Shown in pieces: positions 9,464-18,808 of a DNA stretch of 64,000 nucleotides. A program made the translations under genes and the position numbers. Where the stretch lies: contig NZ_VZZJ01000001.1 in assembly GCF_008806345.1 (NCBI RefSeq), forward strand, positions 347,777 through 411,776, given 5' to 3'. This DNA comes from Methylobacterium planeticum (lineage in GTDB: Bacteria > Pseudomonadota > Alphaproteobacteria > Rhizobiales > Beijerinckiaceae). Each line of letters starts with the position of its first letter. Positions within the stretch are counted from its first letter, which is position 1. The notes under the pieces were generated by a model. The model was not told where the DNA came from. It saw only the letters and a list, made by a program, of their open reading frames with translations, and made no database searches.

Positions 9464-10567
9464 ATGTCGCACAACAGCTTCGGCCACCTCTTCCGCGTCA
9501 CCACCTTCGGCGAGAGCCACGGGGTCGCCCTCGGCTGCGTCGTCGACGGCTGCCCCCCCGGGCTGCCCCTCGAGGCCGAGGAGATCCAGGCCGAGCTCGA
9601 CCGGCGCAAGCCCGGCCAGTCGCGCTTCACCACGCAGCGCCGCGAGGCCGACCAGGTGCGGATCCTGTCCGGCGTGTTCGCGGACGACCGCACGGGCGGG
9701 CGCCAGCTCACCACCGGCACCCCGATCGCCCTGATGATCGAGAACACCGACCAGCGCTCGAAGGATTATTCGGAGATCCGAGACAGCTACCGGCCGGGCC
9801 ATGCCGACTACACCTACGACGCGAAGTACGGTTTTCGCGATTACCGCGGCGGCGGGCGCTCCTCGGCGCGCGAGACCGCGGCCCGGGTCGCGGCCGGCGC
9901 CATCGCCCGCAAGGTGCTGCCCCAGGGCGTGGCGATCCGGGCGGCCCTCGTCCAGATGGGCCCGCACGCGATCGACCGGGCGAACTGGGACTGGGACGAG
10001 ACCGGGCGCAACCCATTCTTCTGCCCCGACGCCGCGGCGGCGGCGCGCTACGAGACCTATCTCGACGCCATCCGCCGGGACGGCTCCTCGGTCGGCGCCG
10101 TGATCGAGGTGGTGGCCGAGGGCGTGCCGCCGGGCCTCGGCGCCCCGGTCTACGGCAAGCTCGACGCGGACCTCGCGGCGGCCATGATGTCGATCAACGC
10201 CGTCAAGGGCGTCGAGATCGGCGACGGCTTCGCCGCCGCGGCCCTGCGCGGCGAGGACAACGCCGACGAGATGCGGGCGAGCAACGACGGCAGGCCGGTC
10301 TTCCTCGCCAACCACGCGGGCGGCATCCTGGGGGGCATCTCGTCGGGCCAGCCCGTCATCTGCCGGTTCGCCGTCAAGCCGACCTCCTCGATCCTGACCC
10401 CGCGCCGCTCGGTCGACCGGGACAACCGCGACGTCGACGTGGTCACCAAGGGCCGCCACGACCCCTGCGTCGGCATCCGCGCCGTGCCGGTGGCCGAGGC
10501 CATGATGGCCTGCGTCCTCGCCGATCACTATCTGCGCCATCGAGGGCAGGTCGGCGCCCGCGCCTGA
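9464..10567 (+). CDS. aroC: Chorismate synthase
   Basis: It converts 5-enolpyruvylshikimate-3-phosphate to chorismate using reduced FMN, the last shikimate-pathway step. The 367-residue protein shows the N-terminal FGESHG signature (residues 15-20), the GRSSARET motif and the C-terminal RHDPC region. Length is normal. It lies 121 bases after anmK and 37 bases before ribB on the same strand, so it may share a transcript with ribB. Confidence 0.97.
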   Translation: MSHNSFGHLFRVTTFGESHGVALGCVVDGCPPGLPLEAEEIQAELDRRKPGQSRFTTQRREADQVRILSGVFADDRTGGRQLTTGTPIALMIENTDQRSKDYSEIRDSYRPGHADYTYDAKYGFRDYRGGGRSSARETAARVAAGAIARKVLPQGVAIRAALVQMGPHAIDRANWDWDETGRNPFFCPDAAAAARYETYLDAIRRDGSSVGAVIEVVAEGVPPGLGAPVYGKLDADLAAAMMSINAVKGVEIGDGFAAAALRGEDNADEMRASNDGRPVFLANHAGGILGGISSGQPVICRFAVKPTSSILTPRRSVDRDNRDVDVVTKGRHDPCVGIRAVPVAEAMMACVLADHYLRHRGQVGARA

Positions 10568-10604
10568 CCGGCCTCCCGCCCCCGCATTCGAAGAGACGAC
10601 GTCC

Positions 10605-11684
10605 GTGCCCCATTCCAGCGTCACCGAGGCCATCGAGGCCTTCGCCCGCGGCGAGATCGTGGTCGTCACCGACGACGACGACCGCGAGAACGAGGGCGAC
10701 CTCGTCGTCGCGGCCTCCCTCTGCACGCCGGAGAAGATGGCCTTCATCATCCGCAACACCTGCGGCATCGTCTGCGCGCCGGTCACCCAGGCGGAGGCGC
10801 GGCGCCTGCGCCTCGACCCGATGGTCGCCTCGAACGACGCGCCGCTCGGCACCGCCTTCACGGTGACGGTGGACGTCAAGCACGGGCTCACCACCGGGAT
10901 CTCGGCCGAGCAGCGCTGCAACACCGTGCGGGCGCTCGCCAACGGCAACATGGGGGCGGCCGACTTCGTGCGGCCGGGCCACGTCTTCCCGCTGATCGCC
11001 AAGGACGGCGGCGTGCTGATGCGCTCCGGCCATACGGAGGCGGCGGTCGATCTGTGCAGGCTCGCGAGCCTGCCGCCCGTGGGGGTGATCTGCGAGCTCG
11101 CCAACGACGACGGCACCGTGATGAAGGGGCCGCAGATCGACGCTTTTGCCGATACGCACGGCCTCAGGCGCGTCTCGGTGGCGGATCTGATCGCCTACCG
11201 GCAGGCCCGCGACAAGCTCGTCGAGCGGGTCGGCCACTTCCCGGTCAGGACCGAGTTCGGCGAGATGACGGGCTACGTCTACACGACGCCCTTCGAGACC
11301 ATCCAGCAATTCGCCTTCGTGCACGGCCGCATCGGCGACGGGCGCGACCTGCTGGTGCGGCTGCACCGCTCGAACGTGGTGGCGGACGTGATCGAGGGCG
11401 GCAAGCAGATCGGCTGCGTGATGCGCCGCTTCGCCAGGGAGGGCCGCGGCGTCCTCGTGTACCTGCGCGACGGCACCGCCGGCGTGCCGCTCTCGCGCTT
11501 TTCCGAGGAGGAGGGCACGGAGGCGCAACGGGTGCGCCAGTGGCGCGAGGTCGGCCTCGGCGCCCAGATCCTGCGCGACCTCGGCGTGGTCTCGATCCGC
11601 AACCTCTCGACCTCGTCGCGGGCCTATGTGGGCCTCTCGGGCTTCGGCATCGAGATGCTCGGCGACGAGCCCCTCGACGGCTGA
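10605..11684 (+). CDS. ribB: 3,4-dihydroxy-2-butanone-4-phosphate synthase with degenerate GTP cyclohydrolase II domain
   Basis: Riboflavin pathway enzyme that makes the four-carbon unit from ribulose-5-phosphate. Residues 1-200 are a complete DHBP synthase domain: the acidic loop DDDDRENEGDL, the GHVFPLIAKDGGVL region and HTEAAVDL. Residues about 210-359 align with GTP cyclohydrolase II, but the zinc-binding cysteines and the RCDCG-type active site are missing (HGRIGDGRDLLVRLHRSNVVAD in their place, given here as context only). The C-terminal half is therefore probably inactive, and a separate ribA should exist. The start is GTG 10605. Confidence 0.92.
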   Translation: MPHSSVTEAIEAFARGEIVVVTDDDDRENEGDLVVAASLCTPEKMAFIIRNTCGIVCAPVTQAEARRLRLDPMVASNDAPLGTAFTVTVDVKHGLTTGISAEQRCNTVRALANGNMGAADFVRPGHVFPLIAKDGGVLMRSGHTEAAVDLCRLASLPPVGVICELANDDGTVMKGPQIDAFADTHGLRRVSVADLIAYRQARDKLVERVGHFPVRTEFGEMTGYVYTTPFETIQQFAFVHGRIGDGRDLLVRLHRSNVVADVIEGGKQIGCVMRRFAREGRGVLVYLRDGTAGVPLSRFSEEEGTEAQRVRQWREVGLGAQILRDLGVVSIRNLSTSSRAYVGLSGFGIEMLGDEPLDG

Positions 11685-11719
11685 GCCGCGCGGGACCGGG
11701 TCGCCTCGGCGGCGGCGGC

Positions 11720-12721
11720 TCAGAGGTCGCGCATCCACGACAGCAGCAGGGCGGCCTGCTCGTCGTGGACCTCCCGCCGGAAGGTCGCGTCGACGTCCCG
11801 CGGGTTGACCCCGTACCGGCGGCGGAAGGCGCGGCTGAAGATCTTCTCGCAATCGAAGCCGCAGGCGTAGGCCAGGGTCGAGATGCGGGGACGCGGGCCG
11901 CCCTCGAGCCCCGACAGGACGCGCATGGCCCGGGCGAGCCGGCGCCCGCGGATGTAGCGGATGACGCCGCCTTCCGCCTCGAACAGGGCGTAGAGGGGCG
12001 TGCGCGACAGGCCGAACCGGGCCGTCAGCATCTCCAGGCCGAGGTCCTCGCGCGCCAGGTTCTCCTCGATGAACTGCCGGACCGCGACGCCCAGCACCGT
12101 CTCGCGGTCGTGGGCGCCGTCCGTCGGGGCCGTGAGGGCGGCGTTGCACAAAGCCAGGGTCGCCGAGACCACGTGGTCGAGGCGCATCGGGTCGGCGTTC
12201 TCCAGGCAGTGGCGCATGGTGCGCAGATGCGCCGCCAGGAGCTTGAGCAGCGGCGTCTCGCGGGCCGGGAGCCGCGCGGCGTGGAGGTTCGCGATCTCGC
12301 CGACCCGCGCGTCGAAGGCCCGGCGCGGGATGCACAGGTTGATCCCCGTCAGCCCCTTGGAGGCGAAGCGCGCCTCCTGCGTCAGGTCGAAGACCACGAA
12401 GCTGCGCGGCCGGATCGGCACCTCCCCGGAGCGGGTCTCCAGGCACGTCTCCCCCGACAGGCTGAGATGCAGCAGGACGTGGTCGACGGCCTGGGCGGCG
12501 ATCCGGGTGCGGGTGCGCTCGACGGTCTGGGCCGACGCCTTGACCGCCCCGAGCAGCATCCGGTCGAGGTGGTAGCAGCGCAGGCCGATATCGGTCGGGA
12601 AGGGCGCGGCCGGGTCCACCCGGATATCGAAGAAGGGCGCGATCATCCCGCGCCAGACTTTCAGCCGGACCTTATCATCCTGGATATGTGCAAGTCTCGG
12701 ATCAACTACTTTTAATTGCAT
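11720..12721 (-). CDS. AraC-family transcriptional regulator
   Basis: A 333-residue regulator. The N-terminal ~200 residues form an AraC-binding-like sensing domain. The last ~100 residues contain two helix-turn-helix motifs: the first around LGLEMLTARFGLSRTPLYALF, the second around ISTLAYACGFDCEKIFSRAFRRRYG. The second ends with the P/NPRD turn typical of the family. The first codons are AT-richer than the rest. It is divergent from the flagellin gene across 247 bases, but nothing shows that it controls flagellin. The effector is unknown. Confidence 0.88.
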   Translation of the reverse strand: MQLKVVDPRLAHIQDDKVRLKVWRGMIAPFFDIRVDPAAPFPTDIGLRCYHLDRMLLGAVKASAQTVERTRTRIAAQAVDHVLLHLSLSGETCLETRSGEVPIRPRSFVVFDLTQEARFASKGLTGINLCIPRRAFDARVGEIANLHAARLPARETPLLKLLAAHLRTMRHCLENADPMRLDHVVSATLALCNAALTAPTDGAHDRETVLGVAVRQFIEENLAREDLGLEMLTARFGLSRTPLYALFEAEGGVIRYIRGRRLARAMRVLSGLEGGPRPRISTLAYACGFDCEKIFSRAFRRRYGVNPRDVDATFRREVHDEQAALLLSWMRDL

Positions 12722-12968
12722 AATTGCAGCATATCCGGCCGTCCGCCCGCGTATTTAGTGCGGATCGGCTGATTTGCACATGGGTCGTCCGACTGGACTT
12801 CGACGAGGATTGCGGAACCCGACTACGGTACGAAACATACCTTTTATAGGACAAATCATACCATCAAGACTGCGAACAAAGCCGGGCATTTAGCTTCGGA
12901 TAAACTGCGGACCCTCACCCTCTGGACTGTCTTTCACCCGAACGACGCAACCAGAAAGGTTACGCATC
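12722..12968. promoter_or_regulatory. AT-rich divergent region between AraC-type gene and flagellin
   Basis: This 247-base region is clearly lower in GC than its surroundings, with TTTTATAGG and ATAATTGCATAATTGC-like stretches. It must carry the promoters of both flanking genes. The flagellin start is preceded by AGAAAGG eight bases before ATG. I could not assign a sigma-28 or sigma-54 consensus with confidence. Confidence 0.5.
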
Positions 12969-15821
12969 ATGTCCTCCGGCATCACGCTCTCGGCCGCCAC
13001 CCGTCAGAACCTGCTCTCGCTGCAGGACACGGCCTCGCTGCTCTCGACCACGCAGAGCCGCCTCTCCACCGGCAAGAAGGTCAACACGGCCCTCGACAAC
13101 CCGACGAACTTCTTCACCTCGCAGTCGCTGACCGCGCGCTCGAGCGACCTCAGCTCGCTCCTCGACGGCATCTCGAACGGCGTCCAGGCGATCCAGGCGG
13201 CCAACCAGGGCATCAGCTCGATCCAGAAGCTGATCGACACCGCGAAATCGACCGCCCAGCAGGCGCTGGCGGACAAGACCGGCGGCACCGGCGCGGTCCT
13301 CGGCGGCACCGCCGCCCAGGTCGCCACCGTGGCGGGAAGCGCCAGCTACGCCAGTCTCAACGGCAGCACGAACGGCACGCAGGACCTCTCGTCGCTGACG
13401 AGCCACGATGCCTCGATCGACATCTCCCTCGACGGCGGCGTCAGCAAGACGACGATCCGGCTCGACGCCACGACCCTGAAGAGCGTGACCTCGGACCTGA
13501 CCAAGGTGACCTCGGACCAGATCATCTCGGCGATCAACGGCCAGATCCAGGCCTCCTCGCTCTCCGGAAAGGTCGTGGCGAGCCAGACCGCCGACGGCAA
13601 GATCGCGCTCTCCGGCACGGCGACGGGCAGCAGCAGCCAGATCAAGGTCAACGGCTCCGCGAACGCGACCCGCGACATCGGCTTCGGCATTTCGGCGACG
13701 CCGCCGACGGCCGTCACCGTCACGGCGGGCGCGGCACTCGCGGCCAATACCGACTTCTCGAAGAACCAGACGGCGTCCCTGACGGTGTTCGACGGCAACA
13801 AGACCGTCAACATCGACCTGTCGGCGACGACGGCCGTCGACAATTCCGGCAAGACGCTCGCCACCAACCCGCTCGGCGCGACGGCCGAGGACATCCTCGC
13901 GGCCGTCAACAAGAAGCTCGCGGATGCCGGATCGACGATCACGGCCTCGTTCGTGGACGCCACCAGCAACAAGACCCTCAGGTTCACGTCGCAGGATGTC
14001 GGCCCCGATACGCAACTCTCCGTCATCGCGGGCGCCCAGACCGCCGGCGGCGCGACGGGCCTCGGCTTCTCCACCTTCACGCCGGCCGCCGGCACCGCGG
14101 GCCCGGCCACCACGGGCATCGGGACACGGGTCGACGCGACGGCCGGCACGAAATCCTCGATCGCCGGCACCGCGAACCTCGCGGCCAGCTATGACCTGAG
14201 CGGCGGACAATCCACGGTCCTGACGGTCGGGGACGGCACCAACTCCAAGACCATCACGATCAACGCCGCCAATCTCGGCAAGACGACCGCGACCACCGCC
14301 GACATCACCACCTACATCCAGGCACAGCTCGACGGCGGCACCGCCGTGGCGGTGGACGTCACGGGCACCGCCGGCAACAAGCTGACGTTCCAGTCGAAGG
14401 CCAACAACGTCAACATCACGGTCACGGACAGCGCCGACACCCTCGGGCTGCTCGGGACCCGGGCGACCACGACCGGTGCGGCCGCGGTCGCCACGCCGAA
14501 CGTGGACCTGACCGGCGGCAAGGCCGTCACCTTCTCGGTGGGCGACGGCACCAACACCAAGAGCTTCACGGTCGATGCCACGAGCCTCGACAAGAACGGC
14601 GTCGCGCTGGGCACCGCCGCGAGCCAGGCCAAGCTGATCGAAGCGATCAACGTGAAGCTGAAGGACACCTCCGGCGGCGCGCAGGCGATCGCCGCGAGCG
14701 CATCGATCAACGGCAACGCCATCACGTTCAGCTCGGACAATGCCAAGTCCACCTCGGGGCCGACGCCGAGCGTCACCGCCTCGGTGACCAACGACACGGT
14801 CGGCGTCGGCTTCGGCACGAAGACCACCAACAACGGCGCCCGCGCAGGCGGCGCGGGCGCCGCGGCGGCGGGGGTGAGCGGCTACGGCCGCGATGCGAGC
14901 GACGGGTCGTCCTTCGCCAAGATCACCAGCACCGTGACGACGCCGGCCTCCTTCGCGGCCAACACCTTCGCCAACGGTTCGTTCAGCCTCACGCTGGGAA
15001 GCGGCCAGACGAAGACCATCACCCTCGACAGCAGCACCCTGACCACCACCGGCGTCGTCACCCAGCAGAACATCGCCGATGCGATCAACAGCCAGATCAG
15101 CGCCGACACCGGGCTCTCCGGGAAGGTCAAGGCCAGCTTCGTCAACAACAACCTGACGATCCAGACCACGGCCTTCGGCTCCGACCAGAAGCTCACCCTC
15201 AAGTCGGCCGGCACGACCGATATCGGCCTCGGGATTGCGTCGAGCGGCACGACGTTCAGCGCCCAGGGGACCGACGTGGGCGGCGGCAAGGGCGCGAGCT
15301 CGACCCGCTCCACCCTCGCCGACCAGTTCAACAAGATCCTGCAGCAGATCACCCAGCAGGCTCAGGACACCGGCTACAACGGCGTCAACCTGCTCTACCG
15401 GACCAGCAACAACGCCGCCGACAACACCCTGCACATCACCTTCAACGAGAAGGGCACCTCGGCCCTCGACATCGCGGGCGTGCGCTTCGACGCCGTCGGC
15501 CTCGGGCTCAACGCCGTCTCGAACGGCTTCCAGTCCGACGCCGACGTGAACGCGGCCCTGACCAGCCTCAACGCCGCCACCAGTACCCTGCGCACCCAGT
15601 CCTCGACCTTCGGCTCGAACCTCTCGGTGGTGCAGAACCGGCAGGACTTCACCAAGAAGCTCACCACCATCCTCGACACCGGCGCGGCGAACCTGACCAA
15701 CGCCGACCTCAACGAGGAGGCGGCGAACTCGCAGGCGCTCTCGACCCGCAACTCGCTGGCGATCTCGGCCCTCTCCCTCGCCAACCAGTCGCAGCAGGGC
15801 ATCCTGCAGCTCCTGCGCTGA
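12969..15821 (+). CDS. Large flagellin with five repeated central modules
   Basis: Flagellar filament subunit. Residues 1-110 are the conserved D0/D1 N-terminus with the RLSTGKKVN and DNPTNFFTSQSL motifs. The last ~110 residues are the D1/D0 C-terminus ending ANQSQQGILQLLR. Between them about 650 residues replace the usual short variable region. I count five related modules of about 85-107 residues, near residues 147-240, 266-372, 414-496, 518-617 and 669-757. Each has a beta strand of the form (V/L)T(V/F)GDGT..KT, an (A/I)INxxL helix and a final (D/T)xGLG turn. They resemble the DUF1522-type insert seen in alphaproteobacterial flagellins. At 950 residues it is more than twice a typical flagellin. 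It is unusually rich in Thr, Ser, Ala and Asn, as expected for a surface-exposed filament domain. Confidence 0.92.
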   Translation: MSSGITLSAATRQNLLSLQDTASLLSTTQSRLSTGKKVNTALDNPTNFFTSQSLTARSSDLSSLLDGISNGVQAIQAANQGISSIQKLIDTAKSTAQQALADKTGGTGAVLGGTAAQVATVAGSASYASLNGSTNGTQDLSSLTSHDASIDISLDGGVSKTTIRLDATTLKSVTSDLTKVTSDQIISAINGQIQASSLSGKVVASQTADGKIALSGTATGSSSQIKVNGSANATRDIGFGISATPPTAVTVTAGAALAANTDFSKNQTASLTVFDGNKTVNIDLSATTAVDNSGKTLATNPLGATAEDILAAVNKKLADAGSTITASFVDATSNKTLRFTSQDVGPDTQLSVIAGAQTAGGATGLGFSTFTPAAGTAGPATTGIGTRVDATAGTKSSIAGTANLAASYDLSGGQSTVLTVGDGTNSKTITINAANLGKTTATTADITTYIQAQLDGGTAVAVDVTGTAGNKLTFQSKANNVNITVTDSADTLGLLGTRATTTGAAAVATPNVDLTGGKAVTFSVGDGTNTKSFTVDATSLDKNGVALGTAASQAKLIEAINVKLKDTSGGAQAIAASASINGNAITFSSDNAKSTSGPTPSVTASVTNDTVGVGFGTKTTNNGARAGGAGAAAAGVSGYGRDASDGSSFAKITSTVTTPASFAANTFANGSFSLTLGSGQTKTITLDSSTLTTTGVVTQQNIADAINSQISADTGLSGKVKASFVNNNLTIQTTAFGSDQKLTLKSAGTTDIGLGIASSGTTFSAQGTDVGGGKGASSTRSTLADQFNKILQQITQQAQDTGYNGVNLLYRTSNNAADNTLHITFNEKGTSALDIAGVRFDAVGLGLNAVSNGFQSDADVNAALTSLNAATSTLRTQSSTFGSNLSVVQNRQDFTKKLTTILDTGAANLTNADLNEEAANSQALSTRNSLAISALSLANQSQQGILQLLR
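13407..15239 (+). repeat. Five diverged intragenic repeats in flagellin
   Basis: Protein-level repeats at approximately 13407-13690, 13764-14084, 14208-14456, 14520-14819 and 14973-15239. Modules 3 and 4 share the closest wording (VGDGTNSKT versus VGDGTNTKS, followed by an AxxLxK turn). Modules 1 and 5 share AINxQI and LSGKVxAS followed by a DIG(F/L)G end. The DNA itself is diverged, so the duplications are old. Confidence 0.75.
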
Positions 15822-15846
15822 GGCCGGCGCGCCGCGCCCGACACCC

Positions 15847-15876
15847 GGGAGGGACGGCGACCCCGCCGCCCCTCCC
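15847..15876 (+). terminator. Hairpin after flagellin
   Basis: A 13-bp inverted repeat with one mismatch (GGGAGGGACGGCG against CGCCGCCCCTCCC) and a four-base loop, 26 bases after the flagellin stop. There is no U-tract, so it may act as an mRNA-stabilising hairpin rather than a classical terminator. Confidence 0.5.
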
Positions 15877-15953
15877 GACACCGCCCGGGATCCGGACGAG
15901 CGTCCAGTCCGCGCCGGGCCCGGGTCCCCGCGCCGCCGCGAGAGGAAGCCCCC

Positions 15954-16982
15954 GTGAACAGCCTCGCCGAGTTGATGGAGGGCGTCGAGCACGTCGTCGC
16001 GGTCGCCGACACGGACCGGCACCGGGCGGTCCTGCGCCAGGTGACGGACCTCCTCGTCGACGTGGCGCCGCGCCTCTCCGCCGGCCAGGTCCTCGCCTTC
16101 GACAGCGTGATCAGCCGCCTCGTCGAGCGCGCCGGCCCCGGCGACCGCCAGGACGTCGCCGAGCGCGTCAGCGCGCTCCCGAAGCCCCCCGTCAAGGTCG
16201 TGCGCCAGCTCGCCCTCGACCCGGCCGCGAGCGTCGCCGCGCCGGTGCTGCGGGGCTGCGCGGCGATCCCCGACGACGCCCTCGTGCACCTCGCCCAGGC
16301 CCGCGGGCAGGGCCACCTCGCGGCGATCGCCCTGCGGCAGACCCTGAGCGAGCGCCTCGCCGAGACCATCGCCGAGCAGGGCGACGAGGGCGTGCTGCGG
16401 ACCCTCCTCGGCAACAAGGGCGCGCGCCTCTCCGACCGCGCCCTCGCGCTCCTCAGCGAGCGGGTCCGGGACCCGGCCGTCCTCGAAGCGGGCCTGGCCG
16501 GGCGCGGCGACGTCCCGCCCGACCGCCGCGAGGGCCTCCTCAGCCGGCGCCGCTCGAAGGACGCGCGGGCGGCGAGCCAGCGGGCGCGGCCGGTGGTCGA
16601 CCTCGACCGGGGCCCGCGGGCCCGGGCGCATGCGAGCGATTCCGTCACCCTGCGGGTGCGGATCGGCCTCGAGGAGGCGGACATCCTGCACTGGCTGAAG
16701 AGCGGCCGGATCCTCGAGGCGCTGTTCGCCCTCGCGCATCTCGCGGAGGTGGAGAACGAGCTCGCGCTGTCCGCGCACGAGGCCGCCGACGCGCGCCCGA
16801 TGATGCTGCTCGTGCGCGCCGCCGGCCTCCGGCCCGCGACGCTGACGGCCTTCCTGCGCGCCCGCCGGACGCCCGGCACCGCGGCGGACCTCCTCGGTCT
16901 GATCCGGAGCTTCAACCGCCTCTCGGCGGCCGAGGCCCGCAGCGGGTTGCGCCCGGGAGCCCGGACCGCCGCCGCGCCGTGA
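15954..16982 (+). CDS. DUF2336 domain protein
   Basis: A 342-residue soluble alpha-helical protein built from HEAT-like helical pairs (for example LADVAPRLSAGQ-type and DRALALLSERVRD-type helices), matching the DUF2336 family common in alphaproteobacteria. The start is GTG 15954. The function of the family is not established. Its place just downstream of flagellin is noted but is not proof of a motility role. It converges on the HDAC-like gene with one base between their stops. Confidence 0.75.
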   Translation: MNSLAELMEGVEHVVAVADTDRHRAVLRQVTDLLVDVAPRLSAGQVLAFDSVISRLVERAGPGDRQDVAERVSALPKPPVKVVRQLALDPAASVAAPVLRGCAAIPDDALVHLAQARGQGHLAAIALRQTLSERLAETIAEQGDEGVLRTLLGNKGARLSDRALALLSERVRDPAVLEAGLAGRGDVPPDRREGLLSRRRSKDARAASQRARPVVDLDRGPRARAHASDSVTLRVRIGLEEADILHWLKSGRILEALFALAHLAEVENELALSAHEAADARPMMLLVRAAGLRPATLTAFLRARRTPGTAADLLGLIRSFNRLSAAEARSGLRPGARTAAAP

Positions 16983-16983
16983 C

Positions 16984-17913
16984 TCAGCGCCCCATCAGGG
17001 CGTCGACATGCGCGGCGACCGAGCGGGACAGCCCTTCCAGGCTGTAGCCCCCCTCCAGCACCGAGACGATGCGCCCGCCCGCGTGGCGCCCGGCGAGGTC
17101 CATCAGCTTGCGGGTGGCCCAGCCGAAATCCGCCTCGTCGAGGCGCAGGTTCGCCAGCGGGTCGAGGCGGTGCGCGTCGAAGCCCGCCGACACCACGATC
17201 ACGTCCGGCCGGAAGGCCTCGAGGCGGCCCAGGATGCCGACCTCGAAGGCCTCGCGGAAGACCGCCCCGTCGTCGTTCGGGCGCAGCGGCACGTTGACGA
17301 TGGTGTCCCGGCTGCCCCGCTCCGAGGCCGCGCCGCTGCCCGGAAACAGAGGCATCTGGTGCGTCGAGGCATACATCACGCTGCCGTCGTCCCAGAAGAT
17401 GTCCTGGCTGCCGTTACCGTGGTGCACGTCCCAGTCGACGAGGGCGACCCGCTCGGCGCCGTGGGCGCGCTGGGCGTGCCGGGCCGCGATCGCCGCGTGG
17501 TTGAACAGGCAGAACCCCATGGCGCGGGCCCGCTCGGCGTGGTGGCCGGGCGGGCGCATCGCCACGAAGGCGTTGGCGCATTCGCCCCGCATCACCGCGT
17601 CGACCGCGTGCACCGCCCCGCCGACCGCGCGCAGGGCCGACGCGAGGGTGCCGGGCGACATCAGGGTGTCCCCGTCGATCTCGACGAAGCCCGCCTCGGG
17701 GGAGGCCTCGACCAGGGCCTCCACGTAGGCCTCCGGGTGGACGAGGGTCGCGACCCCGGCCTCCGCGATCGGCGCGGCGCCCCGCACGAGGCAGGCGAAG
17801 CGCTCGTTCTCGAGCACGCGCTCGATCGCCCGGATCCGGTCCGGCCGCTCCGGGTGCCCGGGCGGGACCTCGTGGTCGAGGGCCGCCGGATGGCTCAGGT
17901 ACAGGGTACTCAC
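16984..17913 (-). CDS. Histone deacetylase-like amidohydrolase (AcuC/HDAC class II type)
   Basis: A zinc-dependent deacetylase of 309 residues. Recognisable motifs are GHPERPDR, RPPGHHAE, the DWDVHHGNG metal-binding stretch, SAGFDAHRLDP and the C-terminal LEGGYSLEGL. The tandem-His and Asp residues needed for catalysis are present. Bacterial members deacetylate acetylated lysines, polyamines or small amides; the substrate here cannot be told. It is monocistronic as far as can be seen. Confidence 0.9.
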   Translation of the reverse strand: MSTLYLSHPAALDHEVPPGHPERPDRIRAIERVLENERFACLVRGAAPIAEAGVATLVHPEAYVEALVEASPEAGFVEIDGDTLMSPGTLASALRAVGGAVHAVDAVMRGECANAFVAMRPPGHHAERARAMGFCLFNHAAIAARHAQRAHGAERVALVDWDVHHGNGSQDIFWDDGSVMYASTHQMPLFPGSGAASERGSRDTIVNVPLRPNDDGAVFREAFEVGILGRLEAFRPDVIVVSAGFDAHRLDPLANLRLDEADFGWATRKLMDLAGRHAGGRIVSVLEGGYSLEGLSRSVAAHVDALMGR

Positions 17914-18090
17914 GATCGGCCTCCCGGCGGCGGCCCCTCGGCCGGACCGCTCTGTCGCGTCCGCGCCACAAGCGCGGCAAATGTGCCATGGCTCGGGCCG
18001 TTCCCGCTACGGATGAGTGCGCCCCGCCCTTAAGCTGCGCAAGGCCCCTCCACCAGGAACGCGCGATCGGGGCCGGATCGGCGGACCCGC

Positions 18091-18690
18091 ATGATTGCCC
18101 AGACCCGTATGCGCGCCGGCCTCGGCGGCAGCCTCCTCGCCCTCGCCCTCGCGGGCTGCAGCTTCTCGGCTGTGCCCGATCCCAGCTTGTCGGCCCGCGA
18201 CGCGGCCTTCATGGCCCTGGTGCCGGAGGCCGAGTTCGACCCGCACTTCGCCCGCTACCGGGTCGACGACCCGACGCAGGAGCCGCCCGGGACCGTGGTG
18301 GTCGACACCAAGGCGCGCCAGCTCTACCTCGTCGAGCCCGGGGGCAAGGCCCTCCGCTACGGCGTCACGGTCGGGGACGAGGCCTATGGCTGGACCGGCA
18401 CCGCCACGGTCACGCGCAAGGCCGAGTGGCCGGCCTGGAACCCGCCGGCCGAGATGGTCCGGCGCTGGCCCCACGTCCACCCCATGGCCGGGGGGGCCGC
18501 CAACCCCCTCGGCGCCCGCGCCCTCTACCTCTCGGATCACGGGCGCGACACGCTCTACCGCATCCACGGCACCAACGAGCCGGAGAAGATCGGCCAGGCG
18601 GTGTCGTCGGGCTGCATCCGCCTGCGCAACATCGACGTGGTGGACCTGTTCAACCGGGTGCCCGTGGGCGCCCGCGTGGTGGTGCGCTGA
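18091..18690 (+). CDS. L,D-transpeptidase (YkuD/ErfK family) lipoprotein
   Basis: A 199-residue periplasmic enzyme that forms 3-3 peptidoglycan cross-links or anchors proteins to peptidoglycan. A signal peptide ends in the lipobox LALAGC, so it is probably lipid-anchored. The YkuD domain fills residues 60-199 with the catalytic HGTN...SSGCIRLRN motif (His and Cys present). It is a short catalytic-domain-only member. Confidence 0.92.
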   Translation: MIAQTRMRAGLGGSLLALALAGCSFSAVPDPSLSARDAAFMALVPEAEFDPHFARYRVDDPTQEPPGTVVVDTKARQLYLVEPGGKALRYGVTVGDEAYGWTGTATVTRKAEWPAWNPPAEMVRRWPHVHPMAGGAANPLGARALYLSDHGRDTLYRIHGTNEPEKIGQAVSSGCIRLRNIDVVDLFNRVPVGARVVVR

Positions 18691-18704
18691 AGGGCACGGC
18701 CCGC

Positions 18705-18776
18705 CTCGGCAAAGGACCCGGCAAGAGCTTCGGCAAGGGACTCCGCAAGTGCCTCGGCGAGTGCCTCGGCAAGAAT
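18705..18776 (+). repeat. Imperfect 12-nt tandem repeat, six units
   Basis: Six consecutive 12-base units of the form (c/t)(t/c)cggcaag(n)(n)(n), for example CTCGGCAAAGGA and TTCGGCAAGGGA, starting 15 bases after the L,D-transpeptidase stop. In one forward frame the units read (L/P/F)GK-type tetrapeptides, but no start or family supports translation. It may be the remnant of a low-complexity tail or simple slippage DNA. Confidence 0.7.
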
Positions 18777-18808
18777 CTCGAAACGCTCATTCGTGATCAG
18801 GCTTTAAC

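Noticed and set aside
12960..16778. A minus-strand open frame of more than 1200 codons opposite flagellin and DUF2336
   Set aside because: It is Gly/Arg/Val/Asp-rich without any domain, covers two well supported plus-strand genes, and is the expected antisense of GC-rich codons.
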